From NCBI GenBank assembly GCA_030834065.1, contig JAURFX010000004.1, positions 1 to 40,110 of the forward strand: 40,110 nucleotides of DNA. The letters are read 5' to 3'. Made by a program: the position numbers and the translations under genes. This DNA is from Gammaproteobacteria bacterium (lineage in GTDB: Bacteria; Pseudomonadota; Gammaproteobacteria; Steroidobacterales; Rariloculaceae). A model generated the notes under the pieces. That model did no database searches, was not told the DNA's origin, and saw only the letters and a list, made by a program, of their open reading frames with translations. Positions within the stretch are counted from its first letter, which is position 1. Every line of letters begins with the position of its first letter. Positions 1 to 9,157 of this stretch are shown piece after piece.

Positions 1-128
1 CAGGCGATAACATAAAAATGAAGGTAGAGTTGATTGCACCGATCGCAATGGAAGACGGTTTACGTTTTGCTATCCGTGAAGGCGGTAGAACCGTGGGCGC
101 AGGTGTGGTCTCAAAAATTATAGAGTAA
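1..128 (+). CDS. tuf: Elongation factor Tu, C-terminal end (partial)
   Basis: This is the last 41 codons of EF-Tu, the GTPase that delivers aminoacyl-tRNA to the ribosome; the rest lies before the window. The reading frame starts at base 3 and ends with TAA at 126-128. The translated tail contains the domain-III ending [20 protein letters not shown], which is near-universal in EF-Tu. rpsJ begins 10 bases later, so the two genes are probably cotranscribed, as in many bacteria where tuf joins the str and S10 clusters. The tail uses CGT, GGC and CCG codons and looks richer in GC than the genes that follow. Confidence 0.96.
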   Translation, partial: GDNIKMKVELIAPIAMEDGLRFAIREGGRTVGAGVVSKIIE

Positions 129-138
129 GCGGGAAAAC

Positions 139-453
139 ATGGCAGATAATCAAAAAATTAGAATAAGACTGAAAGCATTTGATCATGGTTTGATTGATAA
201 ATCGGCTAAGGAAATTGTTGATACAGCTAAAAGAACAGGTGCAACTGTTAGAGGTCCTATCCCACTACCTACAAAAACTGAGAGATTTACTGTACTAATT
301 TCTCCACATGTTGATAAAGATGCTAGAGATCAGTATGAAATACTTACACATAAGAGGTTGATGGACATTATACAACCGACCGATAAAACGGTCGATGCCC
401 TTATGAAGCTTGAGTTGCCTGCAGGTGTAGACGCTCAAATTAAATTAAATTAG
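139..453 (+). CDS. rpsJ: 30S ribosomal protein S10 (NusE)
   Basis: S10 is a 30S head protein and also the NusE subunit of transcription antitermination complexes. At 104 residues it has normal length (E. coli 103). The start [20 protein letters not shown] and the conserved stretch GPIPLPTK near residues 40-46 are typical. It lies only 10 bases after the tuf stop, so there is no room for the upstream S10 leader that L4 binds in enteric bacteria. The 134-base gap after it is exceptional for this operon. Confidence 0.98.
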   Translation: MADNQKIRIRLKAFDHGLIDKSAKEIVDTAKRTGATVRGPIPLPTKTERFTVLISPHVDKDARDQYEILTHKRLMDIIQPTDKTVDALMKLELPAGVDAQIKLN

Positions 454-463
454 TTTGATTATT

Positions 464-550
464 ACAGTTTAATTGATAAACTGTGCCACTTTCTGAGTAT
501 TCAGATGTGATATTAAGTTGCCTTTTTATAAATAAAGGGCTGAAGCTCTT
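464..550 (+). promoter_or_regulatory. Structured rpsJ-rplC intercistronic region with three potential stem-loops
   Basis: The 134-base gap at 454-587 has no credible ORF but holds three inverted repeats. The first has a perfect 7-bp stem, ACAGTTT at 464-470 and AAACTGT at 478-484, with a 7-base loop. The second has a 5-bp stem, TCTGA at 492-496 and TCAGA at 501-505, with a GTAT loop. The third has a 6-bp stem with one G-U pair, AAGGGC at 535-540 and GCTCTT at 545-550, with a TGAA loop. A five-T run follows at 523-527. A ribosome-binding site (AGAGGA, 577-582) precedes rplC. The region could be a leader for translational or attenuation control, an mRNA processing site or an internal promoter. 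I found no clear -35/-10 pair. Confidence 0.45.
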
Positions 551-587
551 ACCCAACGAAGTAAGCGCGGATAAATAGAGGATAAAA

Positions 588-1226
588 ATGAGCTTAGGAT
601 TAGTTGGCCGCAAATGCGGTATGACGAGAGTTTTCTTAGAAGACGGCATATCTGTTCCTGTTACAGTTTTGCACGTGATCCCAAATAAAATCACTCAACT
701 TAGAACTGATGAAACCGATGGCTATAATGCTGTTCAGGTTAGTTATGAATCTGGTAAAGCGAAAAATCTCAATAAATCTATCTCAGGACATATCACCAAA
801 GCAAACCTTCAATCTTGTTCATCGATGCATGAGTTTAGAGTAGAAAGCCTTGCAGAGCTCAATCTTGGCGATGAAATTAATCTGTCCCTCTTTGAATCTA
901 TAACTGCTGTTGATGTTTCTGGAAAAACTAGGGGTAAAGGATTTGCAGGTACTGTAAAAAGGCATAATTTTAGGATGCAAGATGCAACACATGGTAACTC
1001 AGTAAGTCATAGAGTTCCTGGTTCAATCGGGCAAAACCAGACACCTGGAAGAGTTTTTAAAGGAAAAAAAATGTCAGGTCATATGGGTAATGTTAATAGA
1101 ACATCTCCCAATCTTGAGGTTCACAAAATTGATTTAGAAAAAAACCTTTTATTAGTTAAAGGTTCAGTTCCTGGCGCCCCTGGAACAGAAGTAATTATTA
1201 CTCCATCTGTTAAAAGGAAATCTTAA
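588..1226 (+). CDS. rplC: 50S ribosomal protein L3
   Basis: L3 nucleates 50S assembly and reaches toward the peptidyl transferase centre. The 212 residues match the family length. The start [16 protein letters not shown] and the central loop [20 protein letters not shown] are diagnostic; the loop includes the glutamine that PrmB methylates in E. coli. An AGAGGA ribosome-binding site lies 5 bases before the ATG. It is the first gene after the unusual structured gap and its stop overlaps the rplD start by one base (TAATG), so it is probably translationally coupled to rplD. Confidence 0.98.
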   Translation: MSLGLVGRKCGMTRVFLEDGISVPVTVLHVIPNKITQLRTDETDGYNAVQVSYESGKAKNLNKSISGHITKANLQSCSSMHEFRVESLAELNLGDEINLSLFESITAVDVSGKTRGKGFAGTVKRHNFRMQDATHGNSVSHRVPGSIGQNQTPGRVFKGKKMSGHMGNVNRTSPNLEVHKIDLEKNLLLVKGSVPGAPGTEVIITPSVKRKS

Positions 1227-1828
1227 TGATTATTAAATCAAATACAGCCAAAGAGATTGAAGTTACCGATAAGGCTTTTGCTGTAGATTATAATGAATCT
1301 CTCGTTCATCAGGTTATCGTATCTGAATTCTCTAATAGACGTGCTGGAACAAAAGCGCAAAAAAATAGATCTGCGGTTTCAGGCGGTGGGAAGAAACCCT
1401 GGAAACAAAAAGGTACAGGCAGAGCAAGAGCTGGAACTACAAGATCAAACATATGGGTTGGTGGCGGTAGGGCATTTGCTGCTCAACCACGAGATCACTC
1501 TAAAAAAATTAATAAAAAAATGTATCTGGCTGCTATGAGATCAATCTTTTCAGAACTGTATAGGCAAGAAAGGTTAGTTATAGTTGATGAATTTCAGTTA
1601 GACACTCCAAAAACAAAGAATTTTGTTGAGAAAGTTAAATCTATCGGCATTTCAAATGCTCTTGTTATTGTTGAGTCATTTGATGAAAATCTATGGCTTT
1701 CAGCACGCAACCTTCATAGTTTTGAAGTTTGTTTAACTAGTCAAATTAATCCAATCTCGCTGATAGAATTTGAAAATGTAATTGTTACCTCCAGTGCGCT
1801 TAAAATTATTGAGGAGCGTTTGTCATGA
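1226..1828 (+). CDS. rplD: 50S ribosomal protein L4
   Basis: L4 binds 23S rRNA domain I and lines the exit tunnel with an extended loop; in enteric bacteria it also represses the S10 operon by binding its leader. The 200 residues (E. coli 201) carry the loop signature KPWKQKGTGRARAGTTRS at about residues 57-74 and GGGRAFAAQPRDHS after it. It overlaps rplC by one base and rplW by four (ATGA). If L4 autoregulation exists here, its only plausible non-coding target nearby is the rpsJ-rplC gap; that is inference. Confidence 0.98.
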   Translation: MIIKSNTAKEIEVTDKAFAVDYNESLVHQVIVSEFSNRRAGTKAQKNRSAVSGGGKKPWKQKGTGRARAGTTRSNIWVGGGRAFAAQPRDHSKKINKKMYLAAMRSIFSELYRQERLVIVDEFQLDTPKTKNFVEKVKSIGISNALVIVESFDENLWLSARNLHSFEVCLTSQINPISLIEFENVIVTSSALKIIEERLS

Positions 1829-2118
1829 GTACTCATAAAAATGTTGTTTTGGGCGTTGTCATTTCTGAGAAATCTAATATGAATTTTGAGTCATCAAACG
1901 CCATCATATTAAAAGTAAGAAAAGAGGCAACTAAGCTTCAAATCAAAAACGAGATTAACAAATTTATGGGTGTTCAACCATTAAGTGTGCGAACAGCTAA
2001 TGTTCAGGGAAAAATTAAAAGGCACGGTCAAACTTCAGGAAGACAAAAGTCATGGAAAAAAGCTTTTGTTAAATTTTCTCCAGGTACCGATATTAGTCAA
2101 TTTAGTGCTACTGAATAG
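1825..2118 (+). CDS. rplW: 50S ribosomal protein L23
   Basis: L23 sits at the tunnel exit and is the docking site for trigger factor and SRP. The 97-residue product is close to the E. coli 100. The family features VVISEKS near the N terminus and [20 protein letters not shown] in the extended hairpin are visible. Its ATG overlaps the rplD stop by four bases, and rplB follows after 11 bases. Confidence 0.97.
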   Translation: MSTHKNVVLGVVISEKSNMNFESSNAIILKVRKEATKLQIKNEINKFMGVQPLSVRTANVQGKIKRHGQTSGRQKSWKKAFVKFSPGTDISQFSATE

Positions 2119-2129
2119 GGCAGAAAATT

Positions 2130-2957
2130 ATGACAATGCAAAAACAAAAACCCACTTCAGCCGGAAAAAGATTCGTCGTTAAAAACGTTCGTAAACATCT
2201 TTCGAGCGAAGGTCCTTACAAACCACTGACAACACCTAAGCCTAAAAATGGCGGAAGAAATAACTATGGAAGGATCACTGTTAGACATCAAGGCGGTGGC
2301 CATAAACAGCTATATAGGGTAATAGACTTTAAGAGAAATAAAGATGGTATTAGTGCTAAAGTCGAAAGGATCGAGTACGATCCAAATAGAACAGCAGAAA
2401 TTGCACTTGTGTTATACAGTGACGGGGAAAGACGTTACATAATTGCACCTAAAGGTCTTAAAGTTGATGATCAAGTACAGTCTGGTGTATCTGCCCCTAT
2501 TTCTGTAGGTAATTCGTTACCCTTAAAAAATATTCCTGTGGGTACTATTGTGCATTGTATAGAGCTTAAACCTGAGAAGGGCGCACAAATGTGTAGAAGT
2601 GCAGGTACCTCAGCACAAATCGTCGCACGTGAGAGCGGCTATGTAACTTTAAGACTTAAATCTGGAGAAATGAGAAAGGTTCTTCAGAATTGTAAAGCAG
2701 TTGTCGGTGAGGTTAGTAACTCTGACCATAACCTTGTGAAGCTTGGTAAAGCGGGTGCAAAAAGATGGAGAGGTGTTCGTCCAACTGTCAGAGGTGTTGC
2801 TATGAACCCTGTTGATCACCCACATGGTGGCGGTGAAGGTAAGACTTCAGGTGGGCGACATCCGGTGACCCCTTGGGGAAGGCCTACGAAAGGCTATAAA
2901 ACAAGATCAAACAAGAGAACTGACACGATGATTGTCAGAGGAAGAAAAGGTAAATAG
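2130..2957 (+). CDS. rplB: 50S ribosomal protein L2
   Basis: L2 is needed for subunit association and for peptidyl transferase activity. At 275 residues it is close to E. coli (273). The C-terminal motif [20 protein letters not shown], at about residues 225-244, includes the histidine near the peptidyl transferase centre. The N-terminal [17 protein letters not shown] is also typical. The first few residues ([14 protein letters not shown]) differ from most orthologues; the ATG at 2136 would give a product two residues shorter, and either start is possible. Confidence 0.97.
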   Translation: MTMQKQKPTSAGKRFVVKNVRKHLSSEGPYKPLTTPKPKNGGRNNYGRITVRHQGGGHKQLYRVIDFKRNKDGISAKVERIEYDPNRTAEIALVLYSDGERRYIIAPKGLKVDDQVQSGVSAPISVGNSLPLKNIPVGTIVHCIELKPEKGAQMCRSAGTSAQIVARESGYVTLRLKSGEMRKVLQNCKAVVGEVSNSDHNLVKLGKAGAKRWRGVRPTVRGVAMNPVDHPHGGGEGKTSGGRHPVTPWGRPTKGYKTRSNKRTDTMIVRGRKGK

Positions 2958-2972
2958 TTAGGAATTTATATT

Positions 2973-3245
2973 ATGCCGAGATCAGTAAAAAAAGGACCAT
3001 TTGTTGATAAACATCTTTCTCAAAAAATTGATAAAGCTGTTGCTGAAAATAATAGAAAGCCGATTAAAACTTGGTCCAGAAGATCAATGATACTTCCAAA
3101 TATGGTTGGGTTAACAATCTCTGTTCATAATGGACGTCAACATGTTCCGATCTTGGTTAGTGAAAATATGGTTGGACATAAGCTTGGTGAATTTGCAGTA
3201 ACAAGAACTTTTAAAGGTCACTCCGGTGACAGGAAAACTAAGTAG
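2973..3245 (+). CDS. rpsS: 30S ribosomal protein S19
   Basis: S19 binds the 30S head with S13 near the A-site tRNA. The 90 residues start with [14 protein letters not shown] and contain [14 protein letters not shown] and [17 protein letters not shown], all diagnostic. An AGGA ribosome-binding site lies shortly before the ATG. It sits 15 bases after rplB and 6 bases before rplV, in the standard S10-operon order. Confidence 0.98.
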   Translation: MPRSVKKGPFVDKHLSQKIDKAVAENNRKPIKTWSRRSMILPNMVGLTISVHNGRQHVPILVSENMVGHKLGEFAVTRTFKGHSGDRKTK

Positions 3246-3251
3246 GTAGTT

Positions 3252-3593
3252 ATGGCAACTAAAGCTTCACATAGATACGCAAGAATCTCGCCACAGAAGT
3301 GCAGATTGGTCGCTAATCAAATTAGAGGAAAGGACGTCACTTTTGCTATTGATTTGCTTGAATTTAGCAATAAGAAGGCAGCTCGGTTATTAAAAAAAGT
3401 TTTAGAGTCTGCAATTGCAAATGCTGAAAATAATAATGGCTTAGATATTGATGAATTAAAGGTTTCTGAGGTTATCGTATCCACTGCACCAACTTACAAA
3501 AGGTTTAAAGCGCGAGCAAAGGGTAGAGGGGATAGAATTTTAAAGAGAAACAGCCACATTAAAGTCGTTGTTGATACAAATAAAGAGACATAA
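3252..3593 (+). CDS. rplV: 50S ribosomal protein L22
   Basis: L22 contacts all 23S domains, and its beta-hairpin lines the exit tunnel near the macrolide site. It has 113 residues (E. coli 110). The start [20 protein letters not shown] and the hairpin region [20 protein letters not shown] are clear. rpsC begins one base after the stop codon, implying coupled translation. Confidence 0.98.
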   Translation: MATKASHRYARISPQKCRLVANQIRGKDVTFAIDLLEFSNKKAARLLKKVLESAIANAENNNGLDIDELKVSEVIVSTAPTYKRFKARAKGRGDRILKRNSHIKVVVDTNKET

Positions 3594-3594
3594 T

Positions 3595-4266
3595 ATGGGA
3601 CAAAAGGTACATCCAAATGGAATTCGTTTAGGCATCACCAAAGATTGGAACTCTACTTGGTATGCATCCTCGAAGGACTACGCAACCTTCATTATGCAAG
3701 ACCATGCTGTAAGAGTTTTTCTTAGAGAGAAGCTTAAAGATGCATCTGTGAGTAAGATACAAATAGAGCGACCTGCTACCAAAGCTATAATTACGATTCA
3801 TACAGCTAGACCTGGTGTGGTCATTGGTAGAAAGGGCGAGGATATTGAGAGTCTTCGTCTAAAAGTTGCCAATATTCTTGAGATGAAATTACAGGATGTA
3901 AGACTTAATATTGCTGAAATCAGAAAGCCTGAGCTTGATGCACATTTGGTTGCTGATGGTATTGCTCAGCAGCTCGAGAGACGCATTATGTTTAGAAGAG
4001 CAATGAAGAGAGCTGTTACCAATACAATGAGACTTGGAGCTGAGGGTATAAAGGTTAAAGTTAGTGGTCGATTGAATGGAGCTGAAATTGCGCGATCTGA
4101 ATGGTATAGAGAAGGAAGAGTACCACTTCATACTTTTAGAGCTGACATTGATTACGGTGTGGCAGAAGCAAAGACTACCTATGGAATTATTGGAATAAAA
4201 GTTTGGATATCCAAAGGAGAAGTTTTTGACAAAGAAAATAAAACTGCTTCTGAAAAGGAAGATTAG
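3595..4266 (+). CDS. rpsC: 30S ribosomal protein S3
   Basis: S3 forms part of the mRNA entry channel and helicase activity of the 30S subunit. The start is placed at the ATG giving [13 protein letters not shown], the family-standard N terminus; an upstream in-frame start inside rplV would add nine unlikely residues. The product is 223 residues (E. coli 233). The KH domain motif [11 protein letters not shown] lies at about residues 75-85, and the C-terminal domain contains [21 protein letters not shown] 29-base gap to rplP follows. Confidence 0.97.
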   Translation: MGQKVHPNGIRLGITKDWNSTWYASSKDYATFIMQDHAVRVFLREKLKDASVSKIQIERPATKAIITIHTARPGVVIGRKGEDIESLRLKVANILEMKLQDVRLNIAEIRKPELDAHLVADGIAQQLERRIMFRRAMKRAVTNTMRLGAEGIKVKVSGRLNGAEIARSEWYREGRVPLHTFRADIDYGVAEAKTTYGIIGIKVWISKGEVFDKENKTASEKED

Positions 4267-4295
4267 GCAATGAGCTTAGTATAGGAATATAAATA

Positions 4296-4712
4296 ATGTT
4301 ACAACCAAAGAGAACAAAATTTCGAAAGCAATTTAAGGGACGCAACCGTGGTCTTGCCCAAAGAGGAAGTCAGGTGAGCTTTGGTGAATTTGGTCTTAAG
4401 GCCGTTGGTCGTGGACGCCTTACCGCAAGACAAATAGAGGCAGCTAGACGTGCAATGACTAGAGCCATCAAGCGAGGTGGAAAAATTTGGATTCGAGTAT
4501 TTCCTGATAAGCCTATTACCAAAAAACCACTTGAAGTAAGGCAGGGTAAAGGTAAGGGTAATGTTGAATACTGGGTCGCTCAAATTCAGCCTGGAAAAGT
4601 ACTTTATGAAATGGCAGGAGTTGAAGAAGAGGTGGCAAGAGAAGCATTTAAACTTGCGGCAGCGAAACTACCTATTACAACTACATTTGTAACTAGCAGG
4701 CAGGTAGCGTGA
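4296..4712 (+). CDS. rplP: 50S ribosomal protein L16
   Basis: L16 organises the A-site tRNA binding region of the 50S subunit. The 138-residue product starts [20 protein letters not shown] and contains [18 protein letters not shown], both diagnostic; E. coli has 136. Its stop overlaps the rpmC ATG by one base. The preceding 29-base gap is longer than usual and contains a four-codon ATG...TAG string, which I do not regard as a gene. Confidence 0.98.
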   Translation: MLQPKRTKFRKQFKGRNRGLAQRGSQVSFGEFGLKAVGRGRLTARQIEAARRAMTRAIKRGGKIWIRVFPDKPITKKPLEVRQGKGKGNVEYWVAQIQPGKVLYEMAGVEEEVAREAFKLAAAKLPITTTFVTSRQVA

Positions 4713-4903
4713 TGGAAATACAAAAATTACGTGCAATGAAATTAAATGAACTGAGCGATGAGCTATTTAAGCTAAATAAAGAGTTATTTGAGATGAATAT
4801 AAAAAAATCTACAGGTGAAATTGTGAAGCCTCACGAAGTTAAGTCTGTGAAAAAAAATATTGCTAGGGTCAAAACCGTAATTAGCCAAATTGAAAGGGGT
4901 TGA
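4712..4903 (+). CDS. rpmC: 50S ribosomal protein L29
   Basis: L29 lies beside L23 at the tunnel exit. The product is a small helical hairpin protein of 63 residues with MEIQKLRAM at the start and the typical LFKLNKELFEMN helix. I chose the ATG at 4712, which overlaps the rplP stop by one base, over a GTG three bases upstream. rpsQ begins 10 bases after the stop. Confidence 0.95.
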   Translation: MEIQKLRAMKLNELSDELFKLNKELFEMNIKKSTGEIVKPHEVKSVKKNIARVKTVISQIERG

Positions 4904-4913
4904 GATAAGAATT

Positions 4914-5186
4914 ATGAGCTCAATTAATGCAAAAATAGTTAGAACCATTAGCGCTAGAGTTATATCTGAAGCAAAAGATAAAACTGCCAGAGTAGTCGTG
5001 GAGAGAAAAGTACCACATTCAACTCTTGGTAAGACTATTATCAAAAGTTCAAAGTATTTAATTCACGATGAAAGCAATAGCTGCAAATTGAATGATGAAG
5101 TAATCATTCAATCCTGCACTCCAAAATCTAAGAATAAAACTTGGGAGCTTGTAATGATTACTAAAGGCTCAGAGGAAGAAAACTAA
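4914..5186 (+). CDS. rpsQ: 30S ribosomal protein S17
   Basis: S17 is an OB-fold primary binder of 16S rRNA. The start at ATG 4914 gives [16 protein letters not shown] and 90 residues (E. coli 84); an in-frame TTG at 4890 would lie inside rpmC and adds residues not seen in the family. The conserved KYLIHDE and KNKTWELV segments are present. Only one base separates it from rplN, so no spc-type promoter fits in the junction. Confidence 0.96.
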   Translation: MSSINAKIVRTISARVISEAKDKTARVVVERKVPHSTLGKTIIKSSKYLIHDESNSCKLNDEVIIQSCTPKSKNKTWELVMITKGSEEEN

Positions 5187-5187
5187 A

Positions 5188-5556
5188 ATGATACAAATGC
5201 AATCAAGATTAAGCGCGGCCGATAATAGCGGAGCTAGAGAGGTCATGTGTATTAAAGTCCTTGGTGGGTCAAAACGACGCTATGCTTCAATTGGCGATGT
5301 CATTAAAGTCAGCGTTAAGGATGCTATTCCAAGAGGCAAGGTGAAAAAAGGTGAAGTTTATAACGCAGTAATAGTAAGGACTGTGAAAGGTGTTAGACGA
5401 GCTGATGGGTCACTCATAAGATTTGATGGTAATGCAGCAGTATTATTAAATGCTCAACTACAGCCAATCGGAACGAGAATTTTTGGCCCGGTAACCAGAG
5501 AACTTAGAAACAATAAATTTATGAAAATTATCTCACTTGCGCCCGAGGTTATTTAA
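5188..5556 (+). CDS. rplN: 50S ribosomal protein L14
   Basis: L14 contributes to inter-subunit bridges and is the site where RsfS docks to silence ribosomes; the rsfS gene is also in this window at 32515. The 122 residues are nearly identical in pattern to E. coli (123): [20 protein letters not shown] at the start and [12 protein letters not shown] near the end. It is the first gene of the spc-type block. Confidence 0.98.
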   Translation: MIQMQSRLSAADNSGAREVMCIKVLGGSKRRYASIGDVIKVSVKDAIPRGKVKKGEVYNAVIVRTVKGVRRADGSLIRFDGNAAVLLNAQLQPIGTRIFGPVTRELRNNKFMKIISLAPEVI

Positions 5557-5559
5557 AAG

Positions 5560-5874
5560 ATGAACAAGATTAAACAAGGAGATACTGTTGTTGTCATTGC
5601 TGGCAAAGATAAAGATAAGCAAGGCACAGTAACGAGTATTTATAATGGCAAGGCAGTTGTTGAGGGTATTAATATTGCCAAGAAACATCAAAGGCCAAAT
5701 CCTAACTTAGGAATTGCCGGTGGTATTGTAGATATTGAAAAGCCGATTAATATCTCAAACCTAATGGTATTAAATCCTGCAACAAATAAGGGCGATAGGA
5801 TTGGAATTAAAAAATTAGAAGATGGAAGAAAAGTTCGCTTCTTTAAATCTAATGGAGAGGTATTGGAGTCATAA
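5560..5874 (+). CDS. rplX: 50S ribosomal protein L24
   Basis: L24 is an assembly initiator with a KOW domain. The 104 residues match E. coli exactly in length. The KOW motif [18 protein letters not shown] lies at about residues 7-24, followed by KKHQRPNPN and [10 protein letters not shown]. rplE starts one base after its stop. In E. coli S8 represses the spc operon by binding around the rplX-rplE junction; I could not identify a convincing S8 helix here. Confidence 0.98.
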   Translation: MNKIKQGDTVVVIAGKDKDKQGTVTSIYNGKAVVEGINIAKKHQRPNPNLGIAGGIVDIEKPINISNLMVLNPATNKGDRIGIKKLEDGRKVRFFKSNGEVLES

Positions 5875-5875
5875 T

Positions 5876-6415
5876 ATGGCGCGTTTAGCAAAAATTTATC
5901 TAGATACAATCAAGCCTGCACTGAGAGAAAAGCTTGGCATTGCTAATGATATGGCTATCCCTAAGATTACTAAGATTACGATCAACATGGGCTTAGGTGA
6001 GGCTGTAACGGATAAGAAAGTCATTGAAAAAGCAGTTGAAGATTTGAGAAAAATTTCAGGTCAGCAGCCGGTTGTATGTAATGCGAGAGTTTCTGTTGCT
6101 AGTTTTAAACTTAGAGAAGGATTTCCAATCGGATGCAAAGTGACGCTGAGAAGAAATAAAATGTATGAATTTCTAGACCGCTTAGTCTCTATTGCTCTTC
6201 CTAGGGTGAGAGACTTTAGAGGCTTAAATGCAAAAAGTTTTGATGGAAGCGGTAACTACAATCTAGGCATTAGAGAGCAAATAGTTTTTCCAGAGATAGA
6301 TTATGATCAAATTGATTCGATCAGAGGTCTCGATATCGCAATTACAACTACAGCAAAGACTGACAAAGAAGCCAGAGCGCTACTTGAGGAATTCGGTCTC
6401 CCACTGAGGGGTTAA
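5876..6415 (+). CDS. rplE: 50S ribosomal protein L5
   Basis: L5 binds 5S rRNA and contacts the P-site tRNA. The ATG at 5876, one base past the rplX stop, gives [20 protein letters not shown] and 179 residues, the E. coli length. Conserved [29 protein letters not shown] and FPEIDYDQ segments are present. A longer in-frame extension into rplX is not credible. Confidence 0.97.
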   Translation: MARLAKIYLDTIKPALREKLGIANDMAIPKITKITINMGLGEAVTDKKVIEKAVEDLRKISGQQPVVCNARVSVASFKLREGFPIGCKVTLRRNKMYEFLDRLVSIALPRVRDFRGLNAKSFDGSGNYNLGIREQIVFPEIDYDQIDSIRGLDIAITTTAKTDKEARALLEEFGLPLRG

Positions 6416-6420
6416 GAACT

Positions 6421-6726
6421 ATGGCAAAAAAATCAATGATTAACAGAGAAATTAAGCGCGCAAAGCTTGTAGAAAAATATAAAGACAAAAGAGCATTGCT
6501 CAAAGAGATTATAAGCAGTCCAAAGACTAGCTCTGAGGAAAAATATGACGCGCAAATGAAATTACAAACCCTACCTAGAGACTCTAGTCCAAGTAGAGGA
6601 AGAAATCGTTGTGCCTTGACGGGTCGTTCTCGAGGTGTTTATAGAAAATTCGGTCTTGCAAGAACTAAGTTAAGAGAAGCAACTATGAGAGGTGATCTTC
6701 CTGGTTTGTCTAAGGCCAGTTGGTAA
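6421..6726 (+). CDS. rpsN: 30S ribosomal protein S14 (zinc-independent type)
   Basis: S14 sits in the 30S head. The 101-residue length and the sequence [20 protein letters not shown] identify the long form without the paired CXXC zinc motif; only a single cysteine occurs in that region. The C terminus [13 protein letters not shown] is diagnostic. By contrast, L36 in this cluster keeps its zinc ligands. Confidence 0.98.
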   Translation: MAKKSMINREIKRAKLVEKYKDKRALLKEIISSPKTSSEEKYDAQMKLQTLPRDSSPSRGRNRCALTGRSRGVYRKFGLARTKLREATMRGDLPGLSKASW

Positions 6727-6735
6727 GGAGTTTTT

Positions 6736-7131
6736 ATGTCATTTAATGATCCAGTTGCTGATATGTTAACAAGAATTAGAAATGCACAATCAGCAAGAAA
6801 GTTTAATGTTGAAATACCGTATTCAAAACTGAAGGCTTCAATTTCAGAAGTGCTTTTGAGCGAAGGTTATATTAAAAGTATTGATAGCAAGGGCGAAGGA
6901 ACAAAGAAAATGATTGCTATCGAGCTTAAATATTTTGAAGGAAAGCCAGTTATTGACTTTATTGATAGAGTGAGCAGACCTGGTCTCAGAGCATATAAAC
7001 CAAAAAATGATCTGCCGAATATTCTTGGTGGTCTAGGATGCGCTATTGTCTCAACATCGCAGGGCTTGATGACAGACAGGGAAGCCAGACAGAAAGGAAT
7101 TGGTGGAGAAGTTTTGTGCGTAATTTCATAG
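6736..7131 (+). CDS. rpsH: 30S ribosomal protein S8
   Basis: S8 is a primary 16S binder and, in E. coli, the spc-operon repressor. The 131 residues (E. coli 130) start MSFNDPVADMLTRIRNAQ and end with the family-typical ARQKGIGGEVLCVIS. A strong AGGAG ribosome-binding site precedes the ATG, one of the clearest in the window. Confidence 0.98.
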   Translation: MSFNDPVADMLTRIRNAQSARKFNVEIPYSKLKASISEVLLSEGYIKSIDSKGEGTKKMIAIELKYFEGKPVIDFIDRVSRPGLRAYKPKNDLPNILGGLGCAIVSTSQGLMTDREARQKGIGGEVLCVIS

Positions 7132-7140
7132 GAAACTAAG

Positions 7141-7674
7141 ATGTCAAGGTTAGCAAAAAGACCAGTTGAGTTTAACAAAGATACTTCAGTTACGATATCT
7201 GAGGGAGTGTTATCTGCTAAGGGAAAATTAGGAGAGCTCGTACTCGAAATCCATCCTTTAATTGATATCATTCAAGATGAATCATCTTTATTTGTCAAAG
7301 CTAAAGATGAATCAGTTGAAGCAAAAGCTTTGTCAGGTACATTCAGGGCTCTTGTAAGCAATGTGATTGAAGGAGTTTCAAGTGGATTCCAAAAAAGCAT
7401 GACTCTTGTTGGGGTTGGATACAGAGCTCAAGCACAAGGAAACAAGCTTAATTTAACACTAGGTTTTTCTCATCCAGTCGAATTTGATATTCCTGAAGGA
7501 ATCACCATTGAAACGCCAAGCCAAACTGAATTATTAATTAAAGGCATTGATAAGCAAAAAGTTGGACAAGTAGCTGCCAATATAAGAAAGTTTAGACCAC
7601 CTGAGCCTTATAAAGGGAAAGGCATTCGTTTTACAAATGAAAGGATAGTTTTAAAAGAAGCTAAGAAAAACTAA
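7141..7674 (+). CDS. rplF: 50S ribosomal protein L6
   Basis: L6 is near the factor-binding site and sarcin-ricin loop. The 177-residue product equals E. coli in length. The start MSRLAKRPVEF and the C-terminal signature FRPPEPYKGKGIRF are clear. Its stop overlaps the rplR ATG by one base (TAATG). Confidence 0.98.
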   Translation: MSRLAKRPVEFNKDTSVTISEGVLSAKGKLGELVLEIHPLIDIIQDESSLFVKAKDESVEAKALSGTFRALVSNVIEGVSSGFQKSMTLVGVGYRAQAQGNKLNLTLGFSHPVEFDIPEGITIETPSQTELLIKGIDKQKVGQVAANIRKFRPPEPYKGKGIRFTNERIVLKEAKKN

Positions 7675-8024
7675 TGAGTAAAAAAATTTCCAGAATTAGA
7701 CGATCAAAAAAGACGAGAAGTCGAATTAGAATTCAAAAGGTTGAAAGACTGATGATACATAAAACACCAAAGCATATTTATGCCTATTTGGTTGATAAGG
7801 ATGACCGTGTAATCACCTCTGTATCTTCCCAATCTAAAGATATCCGAGATAAAGTGAAATACACCGGTAACTGTGAAACTGCAGCTGAGGTCGGTAAGTT
7901 ATTCTCATTAAAAGCCCAAGAGCTTGGCATAAAAAAAATTGCCTTTGATCGATCTGGTTTTAAATATCATGGAAGAGTTTTAGCTCTTGCAAATGCTGCT
8001 CGTGAAGCAGGTATGGAGTTTTAA
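7674..8024 (+). CDS. rplR: 50S ribosomal protein L18
   Basis: L18 binds 5S rRNA together with L5. The 116 residues (E. coli 117) show the basic N terminus and the conserved FDRSGFKYHGRVLALANAAR near the end. The rpsE ATG follows immediately after the stop with no spacer. Confidence 0.98.
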   Translation: MSKKISRIRRSKKTRSRIRIQKVERLMIHKTPKHIYAYLVDKDDRVITSVSSQSKDIRDKVKYTGNCETAAEVGKLFSLKAQELGIKKIAFDRSGFKYHGRVLALANAAREAGMEF

Positions 8025-8525
8025 ATGGAAGTTGAAGTACTTAAAAGCGAAGAACTAGTTGAAAAGTTAGTTTCTGTAAACAGAGTAGCCAAAGTAGTAA
8101 AAGGCGGTAGAGTTTTTGGATTTACTGCACTAACGGTAGTCGGGGATGGAAATGGCTCGGTTGGTTTTGGCTATGGAAAGGCTAAAGAACTCCCTATTGC
8201 TATTCAAAAAGCAATGCAGTCAGCAAAAAAAGAAATGAAACAAATTTCGCTTAATAAAAATACTATTTATTATCCAATTAAAGGTAGACATGGTGCTTCA
8301 AAGGTTTATATGCAACCTGCTCCTGACGGAACAGGCATTATTGCTGGAGGGGCCATGCGTGCAGTCTTCGAATGTGCGGGAGTTTCAAATGTGACAGCTA
8401 AAAGCTTTGGCTCTAGTAATCCAATCAATATTGTTAGGGCTACTATGAATGCTTTAGAGAACATTAAGTCCCCAGAGTATATGGCAAAGAAAAGAGGAAA
8501 GCAGGTAAACCAAATTTTAGGTTAG
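8025..8525 (+). CDS. rpsE: 30S ribosomal protein S5
   Basis: S5 controls decoding fidelity and lines the mRNA entry channel with S3 and S4. The 166 residues match E. coli (167). The double-stranded-RNA-binding fold motif [20 protein letters not shown] lies at about residues 20-39, followed by [31 protein letters not shown] is also characteristic. Confidence 0.98.
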   Translation: MEVEVLKSEELVEKLVSVNRVAKVVKGGRVFGFTALTVVGDGNGSVGFGYGKAKELPIAIQKAMQSAKKEMKQISLNKNTIYYPIKGRHGASKVYMQPAPDGTGIIAGGAMRAVFECAGVSNVTAKSFGSSNPINIVRATMNALENIKSPEYMAKKRGKQVNQILG

Positions 8526-8528
8526 AAC

Positions 8529-8717
8529 ATGGCAGATAAAAAAATTAGAGTTACCTTGGTTAAGAGTAGATTTGGAAGATCTCCAAATCATAATCACTGT
8601 GTATTAGGGCTTGGATTAAAAAAAATTCATCAAACAGTAACAGTAATGGATACACCACAAAATAGGGGCATGATCAATAAAGTGTCATATCTATTAAAAG
8701 TAGAGGATTTATCATGA
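8529..8717 (+). CDS. rpmD: 50S ribosomal protein L30
   Basis: This is the short bacterial L30, 62 residues (E. coli 59). [20 protein letters not shown] and [10 protein letters not shown] are typical. L30 is dispensable in some lineages but is kept here. Its stop overlaps the rplO start by four bases (ATGA). Confidence 0.96.
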   Translation: MADKKIRVTLVKSRFGRSPNHNHCVLGLGLKKIHQTVTVMDTPQNRGMINKVSYLLKVEDLS

Positions 8718-9157
8718 AATTGAATTCACTAAGTTCTGCACCTGGATCAAGAAAGAAGGGTAAGAGAGTCGGCAGAGGGATCTCAGCCGGTCAAGGGAAA
8801 ACCTGTGGTCGAGGTGTAAAAGGACAAACCTCTAGGTCAGGTGGATACCATAAAGTAGGATTCGAGGGCGGTCAAATGCCTATTCAAAGAAGACTCCCTA
8901 AAGTTGGCTTCACCTCAAAGGTTTCAAGTGAGCATGCAGAATTAAGGATATCGGAACTAAATTTAATATCAGAGGAGATTATTGATATTAATCTCTTAAT
9001 TAAAAAGCATCTTGTTCCACAATCTACAATAAAGGTTAAAGTGTTTTTATCAGGTGAGCTGACTAAAAAGGTTCAGCTTGGATCTGGCATTAAGGCAACA
9101 AAGGGCGCAAGAGCCAAAATTGAAGAGCTTGGAGGGTCAATTACCGACAATGGCTAG
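8714..9157 (+). CDS. rplO: 50S ribosomal protein L15
   Basis: L15 is a late-assembly 50S protein. The 147-residue product has the glycine- and basic-rich N terminus [20 protein letters not shown] and [18 protein letters not shown], both diagnostic. The last eight bases overlap the beginning of secY in another frame. Confidence 0.98.
   Translation: MKLNSLSSAPGSRKKGKRVGRGISAGQGKTCGRGVKGQTSRSGGYHKVGFEGGQMPIQRRLPKVGFTSKVSSEHAELRISELNLISEEIIDINLLIKKHLVPQSTIKVKVFLSGELTKKVQLGSGIKATKGARAKIEELGGSITDNG

Noticed and set aside
440-694. Minus-strand open frame of 84 codons across the rpsJ-rplC gap
   Set aside because: It runs antisense into rplC, resembles no family I know, and the gap is better explained by stem-loops; open frames of this size are common by chance in AT-rich DNA.
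4270-4284. ATG plus three codons and TAG between rpsC and rplP, a possible leader peptide
   Set aside because: It is only four codons long, has no ribosome-binding site of its own and no attenuator after it.
5860-5900. S8 translational operator at the rplX-rplE junction
   Set aside because: I could not see the paired helix expected of an S8 site by eye; a structural model search would be needed.
6867-7271. Minus-strand open frame of 134 codons over rpsH and rplF
   Set aside because: It is antisense to two unmistakable ribosomal genes, with no recognisable domain.
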